DNA of 64,000 nucleotides from Sva-07 sp963743825 (GCA_963743825.1 CAVURC010000005.1:1-64000), one strand, 5' to 3'. Positions 9,021 to 18,650 are shown, counted from the stretch's first letter. Numbers and translations: made by a program. Notes: generated from the sequence alone by a model not told the origin.

Positions 9021-10476
9021 TCACAGGGCCAGGATGTCGGTGAGCGCCGACTCGACGGCATCACGGAAGTCGCCCGGCGCCTCGATGGCTGTCGGGTCGA
9101 CGAAGAGCCCGATGTCGAAGCTGTTCTCGTACGACAGCGCCGTCGCGTTGCAGGCGGTCCCCGCAACCGGACCCATCGAGACGATCCTGAGCACCCGCGC
9201 CCCTGACACATACAGCGTGAACGGCGCGCCTCGGAGATTCGAGGTGGCGAAGTCGATCTTGCCGGCCGCCGCCCGAGCGGCGCTCGTCACCACCGACGTG
9301 GGCAGCAGGTTGGCAACACCCGAGAGAGCGCCCATGCCGCCACCGGTCGACATCGACTCCCGCTTCACCGCGAGACGCTCGTGGATGTCGGCGATCCGCT
9401 CGTCGAGTGGCATCGGACCGCCCGGCACCTGGACCGGCACGGGCGTGAACGAATTCCCCCCGATCGCGCTGTCGTGACGTGTGCTCAACACGAAGCTGGT
9501 GTTGAACGCATCGACCTCGACGCCCCGATCGGCGTGATAGCGGACCGCCCCCTCGGTCATGGCGGCCAGGAAGACGTCGTTGATCGTCACGTCGAGGCGT
9601 TTCGCTGCTGCCTTCAGTTCATCGAGCGGGACCGACACGTGCTCGAGTTGGCGATGCCGTGACCTCTCCTTCCACAACGGCGAGCCACCGGCGACCTCGT
9701 TGCCCGACCCGGTGAGTGCACCGATCGTCGACGTCAACGCACCCAGCGCTCCGTCGATCGTGTCGCGCGCCCGCTGCGGATCGGCCGGCCAGATGATCAC
9801 TTCTCCGGCCACCCGGCGAACGACGCCGAGCTCGCGACGAACGAGATGCGCGAGCGACTGCCCGACGGTGGTGGCGAACCCGTCGGTGAGATCGCCACCG
9901 AGCTGCTTGGCGTGGTGCGACTCCACCGCCGCGGTGACGATCGCTTCGAGGTCGATGTCGTCGGGTGGCGGATCGTCCGGTGTCGAGCTGCTGGTACATC
10001 TCGGCCATACGCAGCTGGCCGATTCCGTCGGCGACGGCGTGATGCAGGATCGACCAGATCGCCGATCGCCCACCCTCGAGCCCGTCGATCACGACGAAGC
10101 GCCACAGCGGACGGGTCCGATCGAGCGGCTCCTGGTACAGCTGCGCGGCAAGATCGAACAGCTGCCGGTCGGTGCCCGGCTTCGGGAGCCGGAGCCGACG
10201 CATGTGGTAGTCGAGGTCGAACTCGGGGTCGGGCACCCACGCCGGCGGCGCCAGGCGACCGAGGCCTGGCACCACGCGCTCGTACAGGCGTGGCATCTTG
10301 GCGACTGCGCGGCGCATCGTCCGCCGGAAGTGCTTCTCCTTGATCGAGCCCTGCAGGATGGTCAGCGCCGCCCCGCTCGGGTTGAGCCACGGGTCCTTCT
10401 CGATGTTCCACATGAGCGCTTCGTGATCCGACATGCGGTCACTGAAGCGCTGCTCACGTTCTCGGGTCTCGGCCAT
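9021..10476 (-). CDS. WS/DGAT-type acyltransferase, +1 frameshift
   Basis: Wax ester synthase / diacylglycerol acyltransferase family enzyme that makes wax esters or triacylglycerol from acyl-CoA. The N-terminal half holds the catalytic HHxxxDG motif (LHHAVADG). The C-terminal half has the DUF1298-like region (LDVTINDVFLAAMTEG, NSFTPVPVQVP, SNLRGAPFTLYV). The two halves are in different frames and join near 9985 (MYQQLDT to DDPPPDDIDLE) with one extra base. The combined length of about 485 residues matches the family. It sits next to a HAD-PlsC fusion, which suggests a neutral-lipid synthesis pair. Confidence 0.85.
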
Positions 10477-10518
10477 GGGTGTCCTCGGAATCGTTCGGTC
10501 GTGCGTTCGTGGGGTCGG

Positions 10519-11958
10519 TCAGGTATCGGTGCCGGGGCGGCGATCGAGCTCGGCCTCCGGGTCTCCGTGATATCCGGCCGGGTACGTCAGCGCCAACTCC
10601 TCGGGAGTCGGTGTACGGCGCACACGGGCCTCCGGGGGCAGGAGTGCGCTGAGCGCCTTCATGATCTTCTTCGTGTCGGCGTCGGGGCTGCGGTACTTCA
10701 GGTCCACCGCCGGACCGACCGTGGCGGTCACGAGCGGTCGATTCGTCAGCGAGAGCTTCGGCAGCCGCGAGCTGCGCGGCCACACCTTCTCGGTGCCCCA
10801 GAGCCCGACAGGGATCACGGGTGCTCCGGTCGCTGCGGCGATGCGGGCTGCACCCCAGCGCCCCTTGAGTACCGGGTCGAAGAATGCCAGGCCGCGCGGG
10901 ATGGTTCCTTCGGGAGCAATCATCAACAGTTCGCCTGCCTCGACCGCGGCGATCGCCGCGTCGAGCGGCTCGTCCGAGCCGGTTCCGCGGTCGACGCGGA
11001 TCCCTCCTGACGCCTTCATCAGCCGACCGACGAGCGGAACGTCGAACACTTCCTTCTTGCCGAGGCCCCGGACATTGCGGCCGGCCTTGGCGATCACGAG
11101 CGCCATCACGGTCGGGTCGAAGTACGAGCGGTGGTTGAACACCACGATGGCCGGGCCCGACGACGGGATGTTCTCGATGCCCTCGAATTCGATGCGGGCG
11201 TTCGGGGCCATGATCTGCGGACGCACGAACGGGCGGCCCCATTCCTGGAGTTCCCGACCGGCGATCTTGGCGACACCGTCGGCACGGTCGAAGTGCGTGA
11301 CGGGCCAGCCGCGAACCGTCGCCGTGATCCGCAACTGCGTGTCCGGATTCACTGCGACGGGATGGCCGACGGACGCGAGCAACGACGCGTCGAAGTAGCT
11401 GTCGCTGTAGGCCCAACTCTCGGACAGGTCGACCCCGTGCTCGCTCGCCCACGTGGCGATGGCGTCGGCCTTCGTGCGTCCCCACACGAAGGGTCCGTCC
11501 ATCCGACCGGTGAACACCTCGCCGTCGGGCCCGTCAGAACGTACCCATCGGGTGGCAACGGTCGCGTCGAAGCCGAGGCGTTCGGCGAACGGTTCGACGA
11601 ACGGCTGCGGCGACGTGGTCGCCATCACCAGCAGCCGACCGGCGGCTCGATGTTCCTCGATCGCCTTGGCCGCACCCGGCAGCAGCATCGTGGCGAGTTC
11701 GTCTGCCGCCTCCTGCATCGCCGCTTCGACCGTCGCGGTGCTCCAGCCCGCCGACGCCCGGCTCGCAAGCCGCGCCGGTTGCATCAGGAGCCAGGTTTCG
11801 CCGAACTGCTCGTAGAACCGGGTGAACTGGTCGACGAGCGGCAGGTCGTGGCCGCCGCCGAGACCGTGCTCGGCAAGGTGCTTGCGGAACACGGTCGCCG
11901 ACGACGAGGTGATCAACGTCCGATCGAGATCGAACACCGCAGCCGTCTGTCGGGACAT
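10519..11958 (-). CDS. HAD-IB phosphatase fused to PlsC-type acyltransferase
   Basis: A 479-residue two-domain protein. Residues 1-220 are a HAD-IB hydrolase (nucleophile region FDLDRTL with Asp10 and Asp12, later SDSYFDASLL). Residues 230-450 are a 1-acyl-glycerol-3-phosphate acyltransferase domain with NHRSYFD (the NHx4D catalytic motif) and PEGTIPRG. Such fusions are known in actinobacteria and could couple phosphatidate-type acylation with head-group phosphate removal. It lies directly upstream of the WS/DGAT gene on the same strand (42-base gap), supporting a role in glycerolipid or storage-lipid synthesis. Confidence 0.88.
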   Translation of the reverse strand: MSRQTAAVFDLDRTLITSSSATVFRKHLAEHGLGGGHDLPLVDQFTRFYEQFGETWLLMQPARLASRASAGWSTATVEAAMQEAADELATMLLPGAAKAIEEHRAAGRLLVMATTSPQPFVEPFAERLGFDATVATRWVRSDGPDGEVFTGRMDGPFVWGRTKADAIATWASEHGVDLSESWAYSDSYFDASLLASVGHPVAVNPDTQLRITATVRGWPVTHFDRADGVAKIAGRELQEWGRPFVRPQIMAPNARIEFEGIENIPSSGPAIVVFNHRSYFDPTVMALVIAKAGRNVRGLGKKEVFDVPLVGRLMKASGGIRVDRGTGSDEPLDAAIAAVEAGELLMIAPEGTIPRGLAFFDPVLKGRWGAARIAAATGAPVIPVGLWGTEKVWPRSSRLPKLSLTNRPLVTATVGPAVDLKYRSPDADTKKIMKALSALLPPEARVRRTPTPEELALTYPAGYHGDPEAELDRRPGTDT

Positions 11959-11992
11959 GATCGCGAGACTACGTGGTCGATGTCCCGGGCGG

Positions 11993-12425
11993 CTACGGCG
12001 CCGGTACCGGGAGAGTGCTCACGCCGTGGATGACGCCATTGCTGGCAGGCCGGTCCGGGTCGAGCGACCACGGCACCACCGATCGTGACCGAAGTCGCGC
12101 CATCGACTGACCACAGCGTACGAGTTCACCCTTGAACGGGAGAGTTGCCCGGTGCCCGACCAGCGAAGCAAGCGAGCTCGCCCTCCTCGAGCAGTCCGAG
12201 CACGAAGTCGGCAGCTGAGTCAGGGTCGTCAGCGTTCGTGAGCGACGCCACCAACGTCGATCCTGGCCATCGAACGCCGCGTCAAGCGGGGCGACCACCG
12301 TGAACACGTCGAAGCCGTTCGAGGAGCGAAGTCAACACCGGGGCCGCCGTCTGCAACAATCGCACGAAGGTCGTGTACGTCTCGGCAGCGATGAGTTCCT
12401 CGAGCAGCGTGCCAATCTCGCCGGC
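11993..12425 (-). pseudogene. fasciclin (FAS1) domain remnant spread over several frames
   Basis: No single frame is open, but pieces of one FAS1 domain appear in order on this strand: GTLLEELIAAETYTTF, then FDVFTVVAPLDAAFDG, then LTNADDPDSAADFVLGLLEE, then LVGHRATLPFKGEL, then SVDGATSVTIGGAVVARP, and last PASNGVIHGVSTLPVP with a stop at 11993. FTV(V/F)AP..AAF and NGVIH are FAS1 hallmarks. At least five frame changes are needed in 430 bases. It follows the Pro/Thr-rich tail of the substrate-binding protein upstream, so it may be that protein's C-terminal domain rather than a separate gene. It is either decayed or badly sequenced. Confidence 0.6.
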
Positions 12426-14284
12426 TCATCGGGCACCGTCGTCGGTGGACGGTCGTCTCGGGGCCGGCGGTGCCGTGGTCGGCGGCGCCGTCTCAGGTGG
12501 CGCCGTCGTCGGAGGTGCCGTCGTCTCCGGCGGGCGTCGTGGTGGTCGTCGCGGATCCGCTGGCAAGACCTGCGGCGTAGATGGCCTGAGCGTGGCCGAG
12601 TCGATGACACCGGTTTCCGGCACGCCGAGGTCACGCTGCAGCGCCTTGATGGCGTCGGTCAGCTCCTGGTTCCAGATGCCGTCGATCGGGCCGGTGTAGT
12701 AGCCCAGATCGGTCATCAGCTGCTGGATGTCACGTCGTGCTCTCGGCCAGCAACGCCGCGTTCTCACCGAGCGCGGTGGCCAGGGCCGCAGCGGTCGCCT
12801 CGTCCCACACGCCGGTCGGCGGCAGACCGACCGATGCCTGGAACGCAGCGAGCGCAGCTTGGGTCTCGGGGGTGTTGATGCCGTTGATCGGGCCGGTGTA
12901 GAAGCCGAGGTACTGCAGAGCGAGCTGGAGCTGGGTGTAGAACGCTGCCGATGCGTAGGCCTCCTGCTGACGCCGGATGTCGGCGATGTTCACATCGGTG
13001 CTCTCGATGCTGGCGGCAACGCCACCCTCGAGCACGGCCGTGGTGAACCGGGCGAAGGTCGGGTCGCCGTTCTCGTCGAGCTGGATCTGGCCGGAGACAC
13101 CGTCGTAGTTGATGTTCTCACCGGCATTCAGCTTGTCGAGGCAGTCCTCGTACGTCGTGCAGGTGACGCCGTCACCGGTGACGTCGATCAAGCCCTGTGC
13201 GAGCGAATCGGCATCGCCCGCGTCGACAGCGGCGGTGGCGAGCGACAGCATGACGGCGCAGTCGTACGCCTGGGCGGCGTTGGCGACCTGGCCGTTGGAG
13301 TCGTCTTCGTAGAGACGCTCGAGGAACGCCTTGTTCCCCATCGAGCCGAGCGCCTGGAACCCATCGACGGCCGATGCGTCCGTCCCCGCTGTTGCGAGGT
13401 CGGCGATCCGCGGCTGGAAGAACGCGTCGAGACCGATCATCGTGGCGGGGTCGAGACCGGCAGTCACGAGCGCCGACAGCAGGTTGGCGCCCTCCTCGTA
13501 GGTGACGAGGATGCTCAGGTCGGGCTGGATCGCGGCGACCTCTTCGAGCGGTACCGGCGAAGGTGACACGCCGCGGGTTGTAACCGACCACCGAAGGCTG
13601 CAGCCCGGCGGACTGCAGGATCGCAGCCAGGCTGTTGCCGATCGACTGGCCGTAGGCATCGCTGCGGGCCACGATCGCCACCTTCCAGGCGGCGCCGGGA
13701 GCAACCTCGTCGCGGCGGGCGATGATGTTGGTGGCGAGGTACGTGCTCGTCACATCGTCGGGCAGGACGGTGCGTACGAGCGAGAGCGATTCCTGGTCGC
13801 GGGTGGCGCTGGGAAGTGACGCTGAAGCACTACACGCCGTCGAGCCGAGCGACGCGATCTCGTCACGGACCTCGATGATGTCAGTCGACCCGCCCGGGCC
13901 GATCAGGGCCTGGGCGCCGGCCTCGACCGCGGCCTGGACGTTCGCAGTCGGTTCAGCGCCGGGCTCGGCAACCGAGTTGGTGATCGTGAGCGGGCCTTCG
14001 AGCACGCCCCCACCGTCGTTCACGTCGTCAGCAGCGAATCCGCTGCCGCGCTCCTGGCCTTGGAACAGTGTCGCCAACAGGCCCGGCGACGGTGCGAGGA
14101 GCCCGAGCTCCAAGCCCTCACCGGTCAACCCCGCTTCGGTGGTCGGAGCACTCGCCTCGGTTGCCTCGGTCGTCTCCGGCACCGTGCTCGCCGACGACGA
14201 GTCATCGTCGCTGCTGCACCCTGCGACGATCACCGCTGCAGCGACCAATGCGCTGACCGGGCGAATCCACTTGCTGCGACCCAT
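12426..14284 (-). CDS. LivK-type ABC substrate-binding lipoprotein with two peptidoglycan-binding repeats, two +1 frameshifts
   Basis: Extracellular solute-binding lipoprotein. The start at 14284 follows GAGGAGC and gives a lipobox (VIVAGCSS). The binding domain is of the periplasmic type I / branched-chain amino acid receptor kind (VQAAVEAGAQALIGPGGS, VAIVARSDAYGQS). The frame shifts near 13575 and again near 12745. After the first shift come LSILVTYEEGANLLSALV and a peptidoglycan-binding repeat (LQLALQYLGFYTGPINGI). After the second comes a further repeat (IQQLMTDLGYYTGPIDGI), then a Pro/Thr linker. No permease or ATPase gene is adjacent. Fusion of this receptor type to wall-binding repeats is unusual and suggests anchoring to the cell wall. 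Confidence 0.75.
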
Positions 14285-14442
14285 TGACTGCTCCTCGAAT
14301 GTCGTGCGGAAGATCCACGGACTGACGGGCAGCCGTGAACGAACGGTAACCCGGTATCGGCACCCCGGCCCGGCAACTTGAGCACGAATCCAAGAGTTCA
14401 CCCAGAATGGGTGGTTACCCTTCGAACGTGACCGCCACCCGA

Positions 14443-15339
14443 ATGAAGATCGGTGTCCAGCTCCCCGAAGTCGAGTGGGAAGTGCCGTTCCCCGAGCTGA
14501 TCGCCATGGCCCGGACGGCGGAGGCCGTGGGGTTCGATTCGGTCTGGCTCGGCGACCACCTGCTGTACGAATTGGAGGTCGGCGATCGAGGGCCGTGGGA
14601 GGTCTGGACATCGCTTGCCGCGATCGCTGCGTCGACCTCCACCATCCAGATCGGCCCGCTGGTGGCGTCGACCAGCTTCCACGCCCCCGCAATGCTGGCC
14701 AAGCAGGCGACAACCGTCGACGCGATTTCCGGTGGTCGCCTCATTCTCGGCCTCGGCGCCGGCTGGAACCGCCGCGAGTACGACGCGTTCGGCTTCGCCT
14801 ACGACCATCGCGTCAGCCGGTTCGCCGAGGCGTTCACGATCATCCGATCACTGCTCCGCGATGGCTCGATCGACTTCCACGGCGACTACTACGACGCTGA
14901 CCACTGCGTCCTGCACCCACGGTCGAGCCAGTCGGGACCACCGCTGATGGTCGGTTCGATCGGCGATCGGATGCTCGACATCACACTCCCGCATGTCGAT
15001 TCGTGGAACATGTGGTGGAGTCAGTACGGCAACTCGATCGAAGGATTCCGTCGCGAGAAGGAACGCGTCGACTCCCTGATCGCAGCGTGCGGCCGGACCG
15101 GATCGGTCGACGCGACCGCGGCGGTATTGGTGCAGCTCGACGGTGGCATGGGTCGCACGATGGGCGACTACGACGACTTCAACACCGTGCGTCCGCTCAC
15201 GGGCTCGGCATCGGCGCTCGCCGATCAGTTGCGCGAGTTCGAAGCTGCCGGCGCCGCCCACGTCCAACTGGTGGTCGACCCGATCACCCGAGCCTCGATC
15301 GAATGGCTCGCCGACGTGCTCACCGCCTTCCGATCCTGA
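14443..15339 (+). CDS. LLM-class (F420-type) oxidoreductase
   Basis: A 298-residue luciferase-like TIM-barrel oxidoreductase. It starts MKIGVQLPEVEWE and carries FDSVWLGDHLL, VASTSFHAPAMLAKQA and LGLGAGWNRREYDAFG, all typical of F420-dependent LLM enzymes in actinobacteria. The substrate is unknown. ATG at 14443 is chosen because family members begin with MKIG; an upstream GTG (14428) is possible. It diverges from the substrate-binding protein across a 158-base gap and converges with the isomerase-like gene across a degenerate palindrome. Confidence 0.85.
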   Translation: MKIGVQLPEVEWEVPFPELIAMARTAEAVGFDSVWLGDHLLYELEVGDRGPWEVWTSLAAIAASTSTIQIGPLVASTSFHAPAMLAKQATTVDAISGGRLILGLGAGWNRREYDAFGFAYDHRVSRFAEAFTIIRSLLRDGSIDFHGDYYDADHCVLHPRSSQSGPPLMVGSIGDRMLDITLPHVDSWNMWWSQYGNSIEGFRREKERVDSLIAACGRTGSVDATAAVLVQLDGGMGRTMGDYDDFNTVRPLTGSASALADQLREFEAAGAAHVQLVVDPITRASIEWLADVLTAFRS

Positions 15340-15340
15340 A

Positions 15341-15376
15341 CGTTACATCCGATGTGTCAGACCACAGACGTGAACG
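15341..15376. repeat. degenerate family I palindrome (GTCAGAC centre)
   Basis: An imperfect inverted repeat around GTCAGAC (15356-15362), with arms roughly TTACATCCGATGT and CACAGACGTGAACG. It fills the gap between two convergent stop codons, the usual place of a bidirectional terminator. The arms need gaps to pair, so this copy is the weakest of its family. Confidence 0.5.
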
Positions 15377-15377
15377 T

Positions 15378-16634
15378 TCAGTCGGCGACGGCCAGTTTCC
15401 ACCAGCGTCGCAATCGTTCCTCATGATGCCCGGCAGCGAGGACGAGGTGGTTGCCCAGCGGGCGTTCGAGCAGGTCGCGCACGTTGCCCGACGACAGCGC
15501 AATGGTCACCTGGGTACGGCACAGGTCGGGGTCGTCGCCCGTGGCCACGATGTCGCCCTCGACGATCCAGCACTCGTCGAGGTCGGAACCTCCGAGACGC
15601 AGGAGGGTGACGGGCTGCTTCGCGAAGTGCCCGTGGATCCCGACACCCTTTCCCGACTCGAAGTGCGTGTCGAGGGAGAATCCGTCGATCATCGATGGTG
15701 CGACCGTGCAGTGGGCCAGCGTGAGTTGGTTGGTCGTGACGTCGACCGTTGCCGGATTCGCCATCCAGGCCGGCTGATCGAGCAGGTATCGCACGAGCAA
15801 CATCGCCAGGGTCGACGGCACGTCGCCCTCACATCCGGCGACGATGCCCTCGTCGTTGAGGCTCGCCAGCGCGAGACATCCCGAGGTGCCCGGATCGCCG
15901 AGTAGGTCGAAACAGCGCACCGTCACCGCGTCGAGTTCGTGATCGTCGAGCACGTCACCGAGTGCCGTGCGCACGCTCATCGCCGCAGCGACGTCGCCGG
16001 ACCCGACGGTCGAACGGACCGGATCGGCCACCCGGGTGAACCGCTCGGCGAGCGCACCGGTCGGGACCACAGGTGTTCGAGTCAGCTCGATCATCCGGGT
16101 CGGATCGACGGTGACGAGCTGCGGTCCCCATCGACGGCGGACGACATCGGCCTGCGGACTACTCGCAACGAGCCACGTCGACGGTCCCCCGACGATACCG
16201 AGACGTGTCGCGTGGAAACGGCGGATCGCCTCGACGTCGCCGATGACCTCGTCGAGATCCCGTCTGTCGACGTCGGCCTCTCCCGACAGACACACGATGC
16301 GGCCCCGGCCCCCGGCCTGCTGCACTGCGGCAAGCGTCTCCAGCGCGGCGGGCAGCGAGTTGTGGGCTCGGTGGGCAACCAGGATCGTCGGTTCGCCGCC
16401 ATGCGAGACGCGGCGTCGAGCCACGGCGTCGAGCACCATCCGCTCGGTGCCACCTGTCGCCACGAGGAACACCAGCGGCACGTCGGCCAGGGGATCGGCC
16501 TCATCCGCCTCGCGGCCGCCGATCGATTCGAACACGGACCGAGCCGGCGCCGTCAACTCGGCGACCGCGTCGGCGTCGTGGAGACGCGACGCAACGACCA
16601 CGTACCCGAACCGCACCACCGACTCGACACTCAT
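15378..16634 (-). CDS. L-fucose/arabinose isomerase-like protein
   Basis: A 418-residue protein related to the FucI/AraA-type sugar isomerase superfamily. The telling region is CLALASLNDEGIVAGCEGDVPSTLAM (about residues 260-285), where the metal-binding Glu and Cys of the family lie, followed by THFESGKGVGIHGHF. The N-terminal half has a Rossmann-like fold (PTILVAHRAHNSLPAALE). The family includes fucose isomerases and uncharacterised relatives; the sugar is unknown. Its start overlaps the thioredoxin stop (ATGA, 16631-16634), so the two are translationally coupled, an odd partnership. Confidence 0.75.
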   Translation of the reverse strand: MSVESVVRFGYVVVASRLHDADAVAELTAPARSVFESIGGREADEADPLADVPLVFLVATGGTERMVLDAVARRRVSHGGEPTILVAHRAHNSLPAALETLAAVQQAGGRGRIVCLSGEADVDRRDLDEVIGDVEAIRRFHATRLGIVGGPSTWLVASSPQADVVRRRWGPQLVTVDPTRMIELTRTPVVPTGALAERFTRVADPVRSTVGSGDVAAAMSVRTALGDVLDDHELDAVTVRCFDLLGDPGTSGCLALASLNDEGIVAGCEGDVPSTLAMLLVRYLLDQPAWMANPATVDVTTNQLTLAHCTVAPSMIDGFSLDTHFESGKGVGIHGHFAKQPVTLLRLGGSDLDECWIVEGDIVATGDDPDLCRTQVTIALSSGNVRDLLERPLGNHLVLAAGHHEERLRRWWKLAVAD

Positions 16635-17050
16635 TTCAGGGCGTCGATCCGTTGGCGAAGCACGTGTTCGGGTTGGGCACCCACGACGGTGTCGACGAGT
16701 TCACCATCACGCATGAAGAGCAGCATCGGAATGCTTCGCGCTTCGTAACGCTGCGCTGTCCGTGGCGACTCGTCGACATTGACCTTCACGACCTTCAACG
16801 AGTCGGCGAACTCCAGCGACAGCTTCTCCAGCACGGGAGCCACCATCCGGCACGGCCCGCACCACGGCGCCCAGAGGTCGACCAGCACCAGACGTTTCGT
16901 GCCGACCGCTGTGGCGAAGTCGGCATCACCCGCCTCCACGAGCCAGGGCAGATCGACGTGGCACTTCGCGCATCGCGGCGACCCTGATGCCGACGACGGC
17001 ACCCGGTTCTTCGCCCCGCACGACGGACAGGCAACAACGTTCGAGCCCAT
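16631..17050 (-). CDS. trxC: thioredoxin with N-terminal zinc ribbon (TrxC type)
   Basis: A 139-residue thioredoxin-2-like protein. Two CxxC pairs at the N-terminus (VACPSCGAKN and SPRCAKCHVD) form a zinc ribbon. The thioredoxin fold follows, with the active site WCGPCRM and the cis-Pro loop RSIPMLLF. It acts as a cytosolic disulfide reductase. ATG at 17050 gives the zinc ribbon directly. It is first in a two-gene unit with the isomerase-like gene and diverges from the CHAD-CYTH gene across a tandem repeat. Confidence 0.9.
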   Translation of the reverse strand: MGSNVVACPSCGAKNRVPSSASGSPRCAKCHVDLPWLVEAGDADFATAVGTKRLVLVDLWAPWCGPCRMVAPVLEKLSLEFADSLKVVKVNVDESPRTAQRYEARSIPMLLFMRDGELVDTVVGAQPEHVLRQRIDALK

Positions 17051-17118
17051 GACCCCACGATACGGATGACCTGGCGGCGCCATCAGGGCCGATCGTCCCG
17101 TCGACGCGCCACGCTCGA

Positions 17119-17163
17119 CCGGCACCGTCTGACGGTTTGACCCGGCACCGTCTGACGGTTTGA
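17119..17163. repeat. two tandem 22-bp repeats with GTCTGAC dyads
   Basis: Two identical 22-base units (17119-17140 and 17142-17163, period 23). Each contains the perfect 13-base palindrome ACCGTCTGACGGT. They lie in the divergent gap between thioredoxin and the CHAD-CYTH start, the second ending 9 bases before ATG 17173. The spacing of about two helical turns fits an operator. The dyad centre is the same as in family I palindromes. Confidence 0.7.
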
Positions 17164-17172
17164 CTGGGTGGG

Positions 17173-18610
17173 ATGGCATATCTGCTCGATCCTCGGGAGG
17201 CGGTGCGCCGGGAGGTTCCTCGCGTTGCGGTCGAGCGCCTCGATGACGCGATCGAACAGCTCGATGCGATGCTGGCCGGCTCGGCCGACGTGGAGACGGC
17301 AGTGCACGACGTTCGCAAGCGCTGCAAGGAGACCAGGGGTCTCGCACGACTGGTGCGACCAGCACTCGGCGACGAGTTCCGACCGTTCGACCGGATCGTG
17401 CGTGATGCCGCCGGCCAACTCTCCGCGATGCGCGACGCACATGCGCTCCTCGCCACGCTCGACAACCTCCTCCAGGCGCACGACCTCGACGATCGTCTCC
17501 GGTCGGTCCGCGACCACCAGGCCGCCCTCGCCGCAGAAGCGACCAGCGCACTCGAAGCCGGCGACGAACGGATCGTCGCTGCCCGCGAGCTGCTCATCGA
17601 AGCCCGCGCGAACTCGCGCCAGTGGAAGATCCGCGGAGGCTTCGATCCGATCGCCGAGGGCCTCACCGCCACGTATCGGCGCGGACGCCGTGCGATGCGC
17701 ACGGCACAGCGAGATGCCACCGACGAGAACATGCACGAGTGGCGCAAGTCGGCGAAGCACCTCTGGTACCAGATGCGTCTGCTGCGCGAGAGTTCGCCGA
17801 GCATGATCGGACCGCTGATCGACGAACTCGACGGGCTCGGCGAGGCACTCGGCGACGACCACGACCTCGCCGTCCTCGTTGCGTCACTCGACGCCGATCC
17901 CGATCGTTTCGGCACCCCCGACACGGTCGACCATGCGCGCCGCGTGGCGCGCGAGCAACAGCGCCAACTGCGAACGCCGGCCTTTCGAACAGGAGCAGTC
18001 ATCTACGCCGAGCGGCCGTCGGCGTTCAGCTCCCGGATCACGGCCTATTGGCGACTCGCAGACGACCTCGGACCCGAACTGCCGGCGGGCGGCATTGCCG
18101 CGCCGACGTCACCACGCGGCCGGCCTGAGCAACCGCACACCTCCACCATCGAACGAGAGCGCAAGTTCCTCATCGATACCATCCCGGCCGATCTCGACCT
18201 GGCCGACCGCACCGAGATGCGCCAGGGTTACCTCGCTGTCGGGCAGGCATCGGTGCGAGTGCGCGATGCCGGGCCGAAGGGGTACACGCTCACGGTGAAG
18301 GCCGGTGGCGGCGCCGAGCGGACCGAACTCGAATGGGCGATCGACCGGGAACAGTTCGACGCGGCGTGGCCCCACACCGAGGGGCGACGAGTCGTCAAGG
18401 TCCGCCACCGCATCCCGCTCGGCGAACACGTCATCGAACTCGACGTTTTCCGCGACAGTCTCGACGGGCTCGTCTTCGCCGAAGTGGAGTTCGATTCCTC
18501 CGCGGCACTCGACCGCGTTCGAGCCGCCCGCGTGGTTCGGCCGTGAGGTCACCGACGACGGCCGGTACAACAATGCCGCGCTCGCACTTCACGGCCGGCC
18601 CGAGCCGTGA
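17173..18610 (+). CDS. CHAD-CYTH protein, +1 frameshift near C-terminus
   Basis: Two-domain protein linked to polyphosphate. Residues 1-300 form a CHAD domain (VETAVHDVRKRCKETRGL and NMHEWRKSAKHLWYQM, the conserved His/Lys/Arg helices). Residues 325-479 form a CYTH triphosphatase-type domain (TIERERKFLI, then LELDVFRD-like strand and VFAEVEFDS). The original frame stops at 18546. One extra base near 18512 restores the family C-terminus AFEPPAWFGREVTDDGRYNN and a stop at 18608-18610. CHAD proteins bind polyphosphate granules and CYTH enzymes hydrolyse triphosphates. The usual order is CYTH then CHAD; here it is reversed. Confidence 0.85.
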
Positions 18611-18650
18611 TCGTGATCAACGTCGTGGCGCACCGATCAGCAAGGAAGCG

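Noticed and set aside
14399..14413. Small dyad CACCCA-GAA-TGGGTG upstream of the LLM gene
   Set aside because: Six-base arms in GC-rich DNA are expected often; no second copy is seen nearby.
17119..17163. CRISPR-like array
   Set aside because: Only two units with a 1-base gap and no spacers; it is a tandem repeat.
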